This document shows positions 52,009 to 59,953 of a DNA stretch of 64,000 bases, one piece after another (within the stretch, counting starts at the first letter, position 1; every line of letters begins with the position of its first letter). The stretch lies in contig JAEZEH010000095.1 of assembly GCA_023417785.1 (NCBI GenBank), positions 1-64,000 of the forward strand, read 5' to 3'. A program made the position numbers and the translations under genes. This stretch comes from Bacteroidota bacterium. GTDB lineage: Bacteria > Bacteroidota > Bacteroidia > Cytophagales > Cyclobacteriaceae. Below the pieces are notes generated by a model that was not told where the DNA came from, did no database searches, and saw only the letters and a program-made list of their open reading frames with translations.

Positions 52009-53871
52009 TCAGTTCCTGATGGTGCCGGAGGGGTGATCTGTGACGGGGTTCGCTGGGGGAAGGGGTCGCGCTGGTGAGTCGTTGCCACGCCACTTTTCCA
52101 TAGTCATTGACGTCTCGCTCGAGATTCCTTCCGCTTTAAAAACTTTCACGACAGTCATAAAGAGGATTTTCATGTCGAGCCAGAACGATTGATTATTCAC
52201 GTACCAAACATCGAAGGCAAACTTCTGTGTCCAGGAAATGGCGTTCCTGCCGTTTACCTGAGCCCACCCGGTGATACCCGGTTTCACCGTGTGCCGCAGC
52301 CGTTGCTCTTCATTGTACAACGGCAGGTACTCCTGCAACAGCGGACGGGGTCCCACAAACGACATATCCCCTTTCACTACATTTAACAATTGCGGTAGCT
52401 CATCAAGGGATGTCTTGCGAATGAATTTGCCAACGCCGGTAAGACGCTGATCGTCGGGCAGAAGATCTCCGGCGGCATCGCGATCATCTGTCATGGTGCG
52501 GAACTTGAGCACACGAAATAACCGCCCCTCCTTCCCCGGACGCAACTGAGTAAACCACACCTTTCCACCGTTGGCGACGGCAAGCAACAACATGCAAATC
52601 AACATCACTGGCGACGCGACGACCAACGCAATCGCCGCCACGAAAGTATCCAGAAGGGGTTTGATAATACTTCTGTAGCCCTTAGCTGAAATCCTCTTCT
52701 CATGCCTATACTCTTTCAATGCGCGTTCGTAGGTATGACTCAACTCTTCCCATATGCGCCGCTGGTCGAAATGGGCGCACACAAACTCTCTTGCTGCACG
52801 CGCCATTCCGGTGCGCCTTTCGTCGTTCCCTGCGAGGTCCATCATGGCGTGCGCTAAAGCTTCGCCATCCTTTGGTTTTACGATAAGACCTGTTTCTTCG
52901 TGCCTTACGATCTCATTACAGCCATTGATGTCACTGACAATACACGGCACTTCGAGGCAGCAGGCCTGCATCACTACATTGGGAAAACCTTCTCTATAGC
53001 TCGGAAAAACAAAAATATCAGAAGCCATAATCCAGGGTCGGACATCGGTCTGATATCCGGCGAGAACAACGTTTTTGTCTTCGGTAAGAAACTCAAGCTC
53101 TTTTTCCGGAATGGGATCGAGATCCTGTTCGAGAGGCCCCACCACAAGGAGGAACATGCGCTTCCCGACGATCCGGTCGCGAACCAGCTGAAAAGACTCA
53201 ACGAGCTCACAAATTCCTTTATCTTTTACCACCCGCCCCACAAAGCCAAAAACAAGGTCGCCGGAACCAATGCCATGCCGCGCCCGAATCGTCCGGGCAG
53301 CTTCCTCCAGTGACTCGCGTCGGCGGAACAGCAGCGTATCGATCCCATTGGAACTCCCCCTGCCGATGACTTTCACTTTTGGCATCGCTGAAATATGTTG
53401 CTCAATATATCGTTTGAGCCCCTGCGAGTTCGGCAGAACACCAGTGGCACACGCGTATGTGAGTCTTTCCATCAACACCAATAGTCTTTTTAGTAACCCG
53501 CGTTTCTCCATCAGAGGAAGGCCAGCCACTGTATGAAGTCGCACGGGCGTGCCGCAGATCCATCCGGCGAGCATTCCCAATAATCCGGCCTTGGGTGTGT
53601 GGGTGTGAATGATGTGGGGTTTGAAGTCAACGATAATGATGATCAGCTGAATCAGACAATACAAATCCTGAAACGGCGTAATCTTGCGCGTCATCGGGAC
53701 GACCTGATGCTCCGCACCGTCAATCTTCTCTCCAATTATCTCCGGACCCTCTGCGCTTACTGCCAGGACTTCATATCTTTTATTACGGAAATAGTTGAGT
53801 TGTCCGGCAAGAAGCAGCTTTAACGAAATCGGAACCGTTGTGATGCGAAGTAATCTGACCTTATTCTTCAT
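52009..53871 (-). CDS. Fused GT4 glycosyltransferase and PglC-like phosphoglycosyl transferase
   Basis: 620 residues in one frame. Residues 1 to about 385 are a GT-B fold GT4 enzyme: PHIIHTHTPKAGLLGMLAG, FVGRVVKDKGICELVES, and the E-x7-E-type FPSYREGFPNVVMQACCLEV. Residues about 395-590 are a bacterial sugar transferase (monotopic PGT) with a membrane re-entrant helix (LLDTFVAAIALVVASPVMLI), KFRTMTDD (about 455), the catalytic Asp490-Glu491 in SLDELPQLLN, and GDMSFVGPRPLL. The PGT places phospho-sugar on undecaprenyl phosphate and the GT4 part probably adds the next sugar, so one protein would do the first two steps of glycan assembly. The C-terminal tail is Pro-rich and variable. Confidence 0.92.
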   Translation of the reverse strand: MKNKVRLLRITTVPISLKLLLAGQLNYFRNKRYEVLAVSAEGPEIIGEKIDGAEHQVVPMTRKITPFQDLYCLIQLIIIIVDFKPHIIHTHTPKAGLLGMLAGWICGTPVRLHTVAGLPLMEKRGLLKRLLVLMERLTYACATGVLPNSQGLKRYIEQHISAMPKVKVIGRGSSNGIDTLLFRRRESLEEAARTIRARHGIGSGDLVFGFVGRVVKDKGICELVESFQLVRDRIVGKRMFLLVVGPLEQDLDPIPEKELEFLTEDKNVVLAGYQTDVRPWIMASDIFVFPSYREGFPNVVMQACCLEVPCIVSDINGCNEIVRHEETGLIVKPKDGEALAHAMMDLAGNDERRTGMARAAREFVCAHFDQRRIWEELSHTYERALKEYRHEKRISAKGYRSIIKPLLDTFVAAIALVVASPVMLICMLLLAVANGGKVWFTQLRPGKEGRLFRVLKFRTMTDDRDAAGDLLPDDQRLTGVGKFIRKTSLDELPQLLNVVKGDMSFVGPRPLLQEYLPLYNEEQRLRHTVKPGITGWAQVNGRNAISWTQKFAFDVWYVNNQSFWLDMKILFMTVVKVFKAEGISSETSMTMEKWRGNDSPARPLPPANPVTDHPSGTIRN

Positions 53872-54083
53872 CCTGGTGCAGTCGACCTATTGGGAATTCA
53901 GAACAAAGATGCGGATAAATTCCCGGAATGGCACGGCGGGGGGTAGCAAGGCGCAAGAATTTCACCGCAGGAACTGCCTAGCTGGCTATCTGCGTAGTCG
54001 TGCGTGGCCATTGCCATCTGTACCCAAAAAAGAAGGAAGGCACACCTTGCCTCCCTTCAGGTCCCAAACCAGAAACCGTAATA

Positions 54084-54488
54084 TCAATTCCTTTTTGCAA
54101 GAGCGGCGTTGGTAAAGATGACGCTCTCGAGATGCGGAGTGAATGTTTTTCTGTCGCGATTCGGATGCACCCGGTACGTAACCTTTATGTTTGCTGAAGT
54201 CACTTCAACCCAATAATCCCTGTCATCTATTGCGCTTACGTCATATCGTTTCATCAGTCCCTTTTCATACGGCCCCCCTGTAATCCGATCGCTTTTTACC
54301 ATTCCGCCATCAGCATAGAATTTCACATCAACTGTTTCATCTGTCTTCATGGCAAATAACAACTTAATAACTCCTTCGTCACCGGAAGGCAGGATCTTAA
54401 CACGGGATCCCTCGGATACCTGAGCGTTTACTGAAAAGGCCATCATGGTAGCGACGGCAATGGCGGAGAGTGTTTGACTTAATTTCAT
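54084..54488 (-). CDS. Hypothetical secreted protein
   Basis: 134 residues from ATG 54488. The signal peptide KLSQTLSAIAVATMMAFSVN ends before AQ; the upstream in-frame extension is rejected because it has no such start. The mature part is a small beta-rich domain (VKILPSGDEGVIKLLFAMKT, VDVKFYADGGMVKSDRI, YWVEVTSANIKVTYRVH), like other short Bacteroidota periplasmic proteins with an Ig-like fold. I recognise no family. It has its own promoter region and does not carry the shared TCAGG element. Confidence 0.72.
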   Translation of the reverse strand: MKLSQTLSAIAVATMMAFSVNAQVSEGSRVKILPSGDEGVIKLLFAMKTDETVDVKFYADGGMVKSDRITGGPYEKGLMKRYDVSAIDDRDYWVEVTSANIKVTYRVHPNRDRKTFTPHLESVIFTNAALAKRN

Positions 54489-54866
54489 GGCTATTGATTT
54501 TTCAAATTTTGAGATTTCATTTTTCTGATTGTCCGACTTCCCACTGCAGGCCCCGAACGTCACTAATTTTTTTATCGCGTTGTTATTATACACTCTGAAA
54601 CGTCGCAGGTGACGCACGGGATGTAATCAATTGGTAAGGAGTTGTCACAAATTGTCATGGGATTCGAACTGCGCCGATATTGCCCGGGGCGTGATTGCCT
54701 TCTCAGAATAAGAGGCGGGCGTGGAAGGCGTCCGGGAAAGAGACCGATTTCAGTTCGTACGAATCATCGCGGTCATAGAATGGACCTCCTGATTTTTTGA
54801 AAATGAGGGAAAACCCCTACGATCGGACAATCTGTTTGAACGAAGTTTGGGGTAAAAATAAGACCA
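54489..54866. other. Divergent intergenic region
   Basis: 378 bases between divergent genes. The right half holds regulon element site 5 (54788-54819). The left half should hold the promoter of the secreted-protein gene. No ORF or RNA gene is evident. Confidence 0.55.
54788..54819 (+). promoter_or_regulatory. Shared regulon element, site 5 (diverged)
   Basis: CCTGATTTTTT (54788-54798) is identical to the left part of site 1. The core is changed to GAGGGAAAACCCCTA (54805-54819) but keeps the GG-A4-CC palindrome centre. A TTTG box (in GAAGTTTG) ends 30 bases further on and the gene starts at 54867. Confidence 0.55.
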
Positions 54867-55664
54867 ATGAGACCCCCCCTTAGATGCCGGATTATCAACG
54901 TCACGGCGATGGTATGCCTGATCAGCCTGGTGGCCACAAGTGTTTCGCACGCCCAGTATTCGCACAACCGAAAACGCAAGACAGATTTTTATCTGGGCGT
55001 AGAAGCCACGATGGGAACAAAAACATTTTCCGTCAAGAGTAATATACCCGCTATCGATGGAATGAAATCACTCGAAGAAGGCCTCAGCCTTGGAGTGGTG
55101 GCCGGAGGCAAGGTTGTGTTAGCTAAAATCAAACATGGATTTTTCAAACCTTCCGCGGCAATTGCAGAAAAAATAAATCTGCGTAATCTTGAAATCAACG
55201 TGAACGCATTTCCTCTGGAAATACTCCGAACGAAAAACCAATTTTTCAAACCTTATCTGATTGTGGGAGTTGACCGAAACCAATTGAAATTTCTCGGAAA
55301 TTACAGCCTGCCCACTTCGCCCGTGCCGCCGGCGCCACCATTAACGCCAGCAACCCCATGCCCGTGCATTTGTCCCGGCGAGGAGGAAGTAATTCCCGTA
55401 CCTTCTACAGTAGCTGCAACACCATCGCTGAATGAAGAACTTCCGGAAGATACGGTTTTAGGCACAGTTAACGCCGTGAGGGGCTCGGTAGGAACAGGTT
55501 TAGTCATCCACGTTCCCGGGAAGAACAAATTCATCAACTTCTTTATGGAAGGCCAATACGGTGTTCCGTTGAGGAGACGTGCTACATCACCTGCATTTGA
55601 CCACACATCAGTAACAGGACAACTTTCGCTAAGCGCAGGTCTGGCCGTAGGCCTCCGCCGCTGA
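54867..55664 (+). CDS. Predicted outer-membrane protein with Pro/Cys loop, paralogue B
   Basis: 265 residues. The signal peptide (VTAMVCLISLVATSVSHAQ) is followed by YSHNRKRKTDFYLGVEATMG, closely like paralogue A. The strands are NQFFKPYLIVGVDRNQLKFL, KFINFFMEGQYGVPL and QLSLSAGLAVGLRR. A central loop with VPPAPP repeats and CPCICPGEEE matches the CVCTCCPG loop of paralogue A. Its promoter region carries a diverged copy of the shared element. Function unknown; a cell-surface role is inferred. Confidence 0.78.
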   Translation: MRPPLRCRIINVTAMVCLISLVATSVSHAQYSHNRKRKTDFYLGVEATMGTKTFSVKSNIPAIDGMKSLEEGLSLGVVAGGKVVLAKIKHGFFKPSAAIAEKINLRNLEINVNAFPLEILRTKNQFFKPYLIVGVDRNQLKFLGNYSLPTSPVPPAPPLTPATPCPCICPGEEEVIPVPSTVAATPSLNEELPEDTVLGTVNAVRGSVGTGLVIHVPGKNKFINFFMEGQYGVPLRRRATSPAFDHTSVTGQLSLSAGLAVGLRR

Positions 55665-55774
55665 GGTTGTTTATTTCACAGAATCCTGCAAAAAGATCGT
55701 TGTCAACCTGCTTTCCGGGGCGCGTTAACCCGTCCTGCGGAAATTTAACCCGACAGGCAACTCCCCGGGCAATC

Positions 55775-55806
55775 CCTGATTTTTATTAAGTCAGGATTTT
55801 TGCTGA
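55775..55806 (+). promoter_or_regulatory. Shared regulon element, site 3
   Basis: CCTGATTTTTATTAAG (55775-55790), then TCAGGATTTTTGCTGA (55791-55806). A TTTG box (in GATGTTTG) ends at 55836, 30 bases after the core; the start codon is at 55859. Confidence 0.75.
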
Positions 55807-55858
55807 GCGTTACATTATAACAAGTGCCGATGTTTGTATCACAACAAACAACAACCTT

Positions 55859-56542
55859 ATGGAAACACGTTTGCGAATTCAACTCATATGCATGTCGCTT
55901 CTGATTTGCACCTTGTCTTTGCCAGTAGAGGCGCAAATTCGCTCACGTGCAGGCGACGGATTTCTGAAAGGGCTGGAAGGCGGGTTTGGTATTCACTCGG
56001 CGACGATAAAAAGTGATATAGGTGAACTCAATGATGTGAACTGGGTCGCCGAAGGTGGCAAAATTCTTTTCGTCAGCGGAAACCGGACCATTATGACAAA
56101 GGGTGGACTAGGTTTCTATTATTCCGCATCTAACGTGCCGCAGACCATAGATCTCTTTTACGGCGAACTAGGGTTTAATTTTTATCCTCTTAGTTTGTTG
56201 AGCCCGGCAAGTGTGCGAATCAACCCGTACATTGTTGGAGGTGCATTTTACAACCTGTACAAATTCGGCGGTACATACCTTCCCGGGAATAGCGAGCCGA
56301 GAAATTTCAGTACTATCGACGATACCTATCTGGCGAAGATAAAGCAGATCAATGCTCACCTGGGTGCGGGCATAGAATACAGACTGATCGACGAAAAAGA
56401 ATTTCTCCACGTTTTTGTCGAAGGTTCCTGGGCCGCTCCCCTCCTTGCGAATTCCACGGTTACTGCCTTCGAACAAACATCCACAGCCAGATATTTCCAA
56501 ACCCACATCGGCGTGAGGTTTGGATTGATAAAAAACAGGTGA
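55859..56542 (+). CDS. Predicted outer-membrane protein, paralogue C without the Cys loop
   Basis: 227 residues. The signal peptide is RIQLICMSLLICTLSLPVEA. GFGIHSATIKSDIGELNDVN corresponds to the start of the barrels in paralogues A and B, and FLHVFVEGSWAAPLLANSTV with THIGVRFGLI to their end. Where A and B have the Pro/Cys loop, C has FGGTYLPGNSEPRNFSTID. So it is the third member of the family, with a plain loop. It carries regulon element site 3 and has its own terminator. Confidence 0.78.
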   Translation: METRLRIQLICMSLLICTLSLPVEAQIRSRAGDGFLKGLEGGFGIHSATIKSDIGELNDVNWVAEGGKILFVSGNRTIMTKGGLGFYYSASNVPQTIDLFYGELGFNFYPLSLLSPASVRINPYIVGGAFYNLYKFGGTYLPGNSEPRNFSTIDDTYLAKIKQINAHLGAGIEYRLIDEKEFLHVFVEGSWAAPLLANSTVTAFEQTSTARYFQTHIGVRFGLIKNR

Positions 56543-56629
56543 TCCAGCGGGCGCAACCTGACTTAGCGCCCAGGATTTACCACGATAATGTTACCAACTA
56601 TTAGCTAGACTTAATTCGTTTATCTAATG

Positions 56630-56652
56630 AAAAGGCCAGACGGGCCTTTTTT
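56630..56652 (+). terminator. Terminator after paralogue C
   Basis: An 8-bp stem AAAAGGCC (56630-56637) / GGCCTTTT (56643-56650), a 5-base loop AGACG, and a T run to 56652. Confidence 0.85.
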
Positions 56653-56696
56653 ACTTCTCGTGCATGCAAAAATTCAGGATAACCCCTAATCCAAAA

Positions 56697-56711
56697 TCAG
56701 GGTTTTCCTGA
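56697..56711 (+). promoter_or_regulatory. Shared regulon element, site 4 (perfect core)
   Basis: TCAGGGTTTTCCTGA, identical to the core of site 1 and flanked by A and T, so the palindrome is ATCAGG-GTTTT-CCTGAT. A TTTG box (in CGAATTTG) ends 29 bases later at 56740. The ATG is at 56758. Confidence 0.78.
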
Positions 56712-56757
56712 TAGACATAATGTGACTTTATCCGAATTTGAACTCAAATTTAACACC

Positions 56758-57006
56758 ATGAAAACGAACTACGGGACCTTTGTATTGGAAGAAGATGATG
56801 TTGAAGTCTGTGACGCTAACAACAACAGTGTAAATGTATTGACTATGCTTCTCGGGCTTATCCTTCCTCTGATCGTTTTCTTCTTTATATTGTTAAGAAC
56901 AGCCGTGAATGTATTGGCTAAAAGTGTTGCAGCGATCATAGTGTTCGGAAGATCAGCCGGGTCACATCGCGAGGCGCGTTCGCCGTCGACGGTGACTGGA
57001 AGGTAA
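56758..57006 (+). CDS. Small single-pass membrane protein
   Basis: 82 residues from ATG 56758 (MKTNYGTFVLEEDDVEV); the in-frame GTG at 56722 precedes the promoter box and is rejected. An acidic N-terminal part of about 30 residues is followed by one long hydrophobic segment (LTMLLGLILPLIVFFFILL) and a basic, repeat-like C-terminus (GSHREARSPSTVTGR) that looks like read-through into repeat DNA. I recognise no family. It is expressed from a promoter with a perfect copy of the shared element, which argues that it is a real gene. Confidence 0.6.
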   Translation: MKTNYGTFVLEEDDVEVCDANNNSVNVLTMLLGLILPLIVFFFILLRTAVNVLAKSVAAIIVFGRSAGSHREARSPSTVTGR

Positions 57007-57475
57007 CAAGTCTGTTTCGGTTACCCGTTTGCCCTGTTACCAGTGACCAGTTGCCGGGCCTTGTTACCGATTGTCACTTGGCGCGTTAGCCATGAATCAG
57101 ACAAGACCGTATACTGCTTTCCGACTTGGCAAAGTCGCTGAAATAAAGTAGTGTCCACAAAGCTGACGTTACGAGCGCTCAAAGAAGTCGGGAAAAAATT
57201 TCCAATTAAAGCCGGAAGTGTTACCTTAACCAATCATCGGACTTCCGGCCCCATGAATTCTGAGTTTGTATGCCCGTATGCGCGTAATAGCACATCCCCT
57301 ACCCATTGCATTTCAGCAGTGAAATTATGCCGCGCCAGGTATATTATTTCCATACTAATCAATATTGTAATTATCGTTATTCAATACCCTTCATTTGGGC
57401 TGCCAACGGTAACGTCGGACCCGCAGCTCTATCAACCGAATCTTCACCCTGAAACCTAACCTAATCTAATCAATC
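57007..57475. other. Intergenic region with degenerate repeats
   Basis: 469 bases. The first part (57019-57092) is a GTTACC/TTGCCGG repeat tract. An ORF at 57151-57459 is not credible: its codon pattern is poor and it has no domain. The last 40 bases before the cytochrome start are C/A-rich without a clear -7 box. Confidence 0.5.
57019..57092. repeat. GTTACCAG/TTGCCGG-type degenerate repeat
   Basis: GTTACCAGTGACCAGTTGCC and related pieces (TTACCCGTTTGCCCTG, GCGTTAGCC). It is the same family as the tracts at 19434 and 28567. Confidence 0.5.
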
Positions 57476-58459
57476 ATGAAAAAGAGCATAAAATACCTGC
57501 TCGTGGCTGTGGCCGTCCTCGCCTTAGGAGTCGTCGGACTACTTGCCTATGTAAAGACCGCATTGCCCGATGTGGGCGAACCTGAAACAATTACTATCGA
57601 AAGCCGTGAAGAATTAATTGAACGAGGACGATACCTGGCGAATAGCGTTATGGTGTGCATGGATTGTCACTCAACCCGTGACTGGTCGAAGTTCTCCGGC
57701 CCATTGGTAGAGGGGACACTCGGCCAGGGTGGCGAACGTTTTGACCAGGCTATGGGACTTCCTGGGGTTATCTACTCCAAGAATATCACACCCGCGGGAA
57801 TTAGCAGCTACACGGACGGAGAATTATTCCGCCTGATTACCACGGGAGTAACGAAGGACCGGCGATCCATGTTTCCTCTCATGCCTTACAGATACTATGG
57901 CCAGCTGGACCGGGATGATATATACGCGGTTATCGCTTATATCAGGTCACTTCATCCGATCGAAAATCCGGTTCCGGATTCAGAACTCGACTTTCCGGTA
58001 AATTTCCTTGTTAATACCTTCCCGCAAAAAGCAAGCTTCCGCAAACGACCGGAACCCGAAGAACAGCTTGCCTATGGTGAATACCTTACAACGGCAGCAG
58101 CATGTATGGAATGTCATACACGCGATAACAAAGGTCAGATTGACACCAAGGTAGCCTTCGGCGGTGGTCGCGAGTTCTTCTTCCCGGACGGATCCGTCGT
58201 GCGTTCGTCTAACATTACTCCTCATGAAACCGGGATGGGGACGTGGACGGAACAAGCATTCGTTGAACGATTCAAGATGTATGCGGATTCAGCATATTCT
58301 GTTCCGTTGACGAAGCCGGGCGAATTCAATACAATCATGCCCTGGACGATGTACGCGCACATGACAGACGAAGATCTTAAAGCCATTTTCATGTATCTTA
58401 AAACGGTAAAGCCAATCGAGAATACGGTGGAAAAGTTTACGGCCGCGGGGGGGATGTGA
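57476..58459 (+). CDS. Membrane-anchored diheme cytochrome c
   Basis: 327 residues. An uncleaved N-terminal anchor (YLLVAVAVLALGVVGLLAYV) is followed by two c-type heme domains: Cys61-x-x-Cys64-His65 (VCMDCHS) and Cys210-x-x-Cys213-His214 (ACMECHT). Candidate distal Met ligands are in RSMFPLMPYRYYG and NTIMPWTMYAHM. The repeated pattern (ITPAGISSYTDGELFRLITT; ITPHETGMGTWTEQAFVERF) is that of cytochromes linked to alcohol or sugar dehydrogenases. It carries electrons in the periplasm. No dehydrogenase gene is adjacent. Confidence 0.9.
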   Translation: MKKSIKYLLVAVAVLALGVVGLLAYVKTALPDVGEPETITIESREELIERGRYLANSVMVCMDCHSTRDWSKFSGPLVEGTLGQGGERFDQAMGLPGVIYSKNITPAGISSYTDGELFRLITTGVTKDRRSMFPLMPYRYYGQLDRDDIYAVIAYIRSLHPIENPVPDSELDFPVNFLVNTFPQKASFRKRPEPEEQLAYGEYLTTAAACMECHTRDNKGQIDTKVAFGGGREFFFPDGSVVRSSNITPHETGMGTWTEQAFVERFKMYADSAYSVPLTKPGEFNTIMPWTMYAHMTDEDLKAIFMYLKTVKPIENTVEKFTAAGGM

Positions 58460-58474
58460 CCGTTTTTTGTCTGA

Positions 58475-59038
58475 CTACGTAATGTTCTCGAGGTTTTGCA
58501 TGCGGGCTTTTTTCATCTTCCGGAAGTATGAAGGTGTAAGCCCGGTTATTTTCTTGAACTGGTTTGACAAATGGGCTACACTACTATAGTGCAGTTTGTA
58601 GGCAATTTCTGTAAGATTCAATTCGCCATATAATAACAACTCCTTCGCCCGTTCAATTTTGTTTAGAATAATGAATTGTTGAATCGTGATACCTTTTACT
58701 TCGGAAAAAATATTGGAAAGATACGTGTAATCGTAGTCTAGCCTGGACGCAATGTAGTGGGAATAATTTTGATTTGGCAGGACTTCCGAATGGTGGATCA
58801 ATTCGGTGATAACGTTTTTTATCCGTTCAATTAAAACACTCCTGCTATCATCCAGGAGTTCAAGCCCCGACCGCGACAGGCCACGTCTCAAATCCTCCCG
58901 CTGTTCATTGGTGATGCCCGGATGAACTTCAACCACTCCAAGGTCGATCGATCCTGGCGTTATTCCAAGCTTCAGCAGTTCCTCGCCCACAACCATTTTG
59001 CACCTCCGGCTCACCATGTACTTAATGTACAATTTCAT
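58475..59038 (-). CDS. AraC family transcriptional regulator
   Basis: 187 residues from ATG 59038 (MKLYIKYMVSRRCKMVV); the earlier TTG start is less likely. The C-terminal two-helix-turn-helix AraC domain covers about residues 85-180 (YTYLSNIFSEVKGITIQQFI, LNLTEIAYKLHYSSVAHLSN, QFKKITGLTPSYFRKMK). The N-terminal part is short and not a cupin, as in many Bacteroidota single-domain regulators. It is encoded convergent with the cytochrome c gene, with its stop 15 bases from that gene's stop. Targets unknown. Confidence 0.88.
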   Translation of the reverse strand: MKLYIKYMVSRRCKMVVGEELLKLGITPGSIDLGVVEVHPGITNEQREDLRRGLSRSGLELLDDSRSVLIERIKNVITELIHHSEVLPNQNYSHYIASRLDYDYTYLSNIFSEVKGITIQQFIILNKIERAKELLLYGELNLTEIAYKLHYSSVAHLSNQFKKITGLTPSYFRKMKKARMQNLENIT

Positions 59039-59155
59039 CCTGACAAGGTACTCAATTTCAAGACGCAACGCGACACGTCAACAAAGTGTCGTTTACCACC
59101 AAACGTCTATGCGCTCTCTAAGCTATTTTCGAGTCAGTAGATTTTCTCATGTGAA

Positions 59156-59596
59156 TCAATGGTCGCTTCCGGTGTTTGCTCCCATAAACCCACCTTTGAC
59201 CCTGGATCGGTATGCAGTCTGCATATTCGCCTGAGGCCAGTGATCTTTGTCAAAGCCGGGCCTGACTTCGAAAGATGCCAGGCTTTGATCAAGAATAAAT
59301 GCGCGCCGGTCGACGTCGATTGTCAATGCATCAAACGGTACGGCAAAGTACTTTCCGAACATTCCGAGAAATCCCCCGAATCGGATGACGACATATTGCA
59401 TTGTTCCATCTTCAAGATTGAGCATAATATCTTTAATCTTACCAAGACGTTCCCCGGCAGTATTGAACACACGATCTCCGCATATCGATGAAGCCGTGAG
59501 TATTTTCAGCGGAGGATTGGCTGATTTGCCAGCATGGTTTATTCCCGTAGTACTATCCTTTTCATTATTCGGGGTTGTCGTTTCATTTGCCGGCAT
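59156..59596 (-). CDS. PRC-barrel domain protein
   Basis: 146 residues. A low-complexity N-terminus rich in Asn and Thr (about 1-30) precedes a PRC-barrel (about 32-105): LTASSICGDRVFNTAGERLG, then IKDIMLNLEDGTMQYVVIRF and YFAVPFDALTID. Proteins of this type are often stress-linked or bind partners through the barrel. No signal peptide is seen, so it is probably cytoplasmic. Partner unknown. Confidence 0.85.
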   Translation of the reverse strand: MPANETTTPNNEKDSTTGINHAGKSANPPLKILTASSICGDRVFNTAGERLGKIKDIMLNLEDGTMQYVVIRFGGFLGMFGKYFAVPFDALTIDVDRRAFILDQSLASFEVRPGFDKDHWPQANMQTAYRSRVKGGFMGANTGSDH

Positions 59597-59953
59597 ATCA
59601 TTTTTTTAGTTAAATATAAAGGAATCAGTTCCCTGCCATCAAAGATACTTCCACTTGGCAGCATTGCTGCTACACACTTTTTCTCATTAGTTGCAGGAAT
59701 CACACATCACACAGGTTACGAAAGTCAGGGCAAACGATGATTTCCGTCATCGCCATCGACCTGTGAATTGTGTAACATTCAGTTAGAACAGTGTAACGTT
59801 AATTATTGATAAATTGCGACATTATGTGATGCTGAGTGAGGCATCACTACCGATAGAAGTACCCTCTCTATGGTACCTGAATATCTGCAAGCATGACCCT
59901 TTCAGGCATTTCCTGCCATAATTGAAAGCGAAAACACAAACGAAAATACAGTC
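59597..59953. other. Intergenic region with one perfect inverted repeat
   Basis: 357 bases between divergent genes. GTGATGC (59826-59832) and GCATCAC (59841-59847) form a perfect 7-bp repeat without a T run, a possible operator for the small genes downstream. Otherwise I see no gene. Confidence 0.5.

Noticed and set aside
54788..54819. Counting site 5 as an equal copy of the regulon core
   Set aside because: The core is changed (GAGGGAAAACCCCTA). I keep it as a diverged member only because the left block and the 30-base spacing to TTTG match.
57151..57459. 102-residue frame upstream of the cytochrome c gene
   Set aside because: It follows a repeat tract, ends just before the cytochrome start and has no family features; one hydrophobic stretch near the end is not enough.
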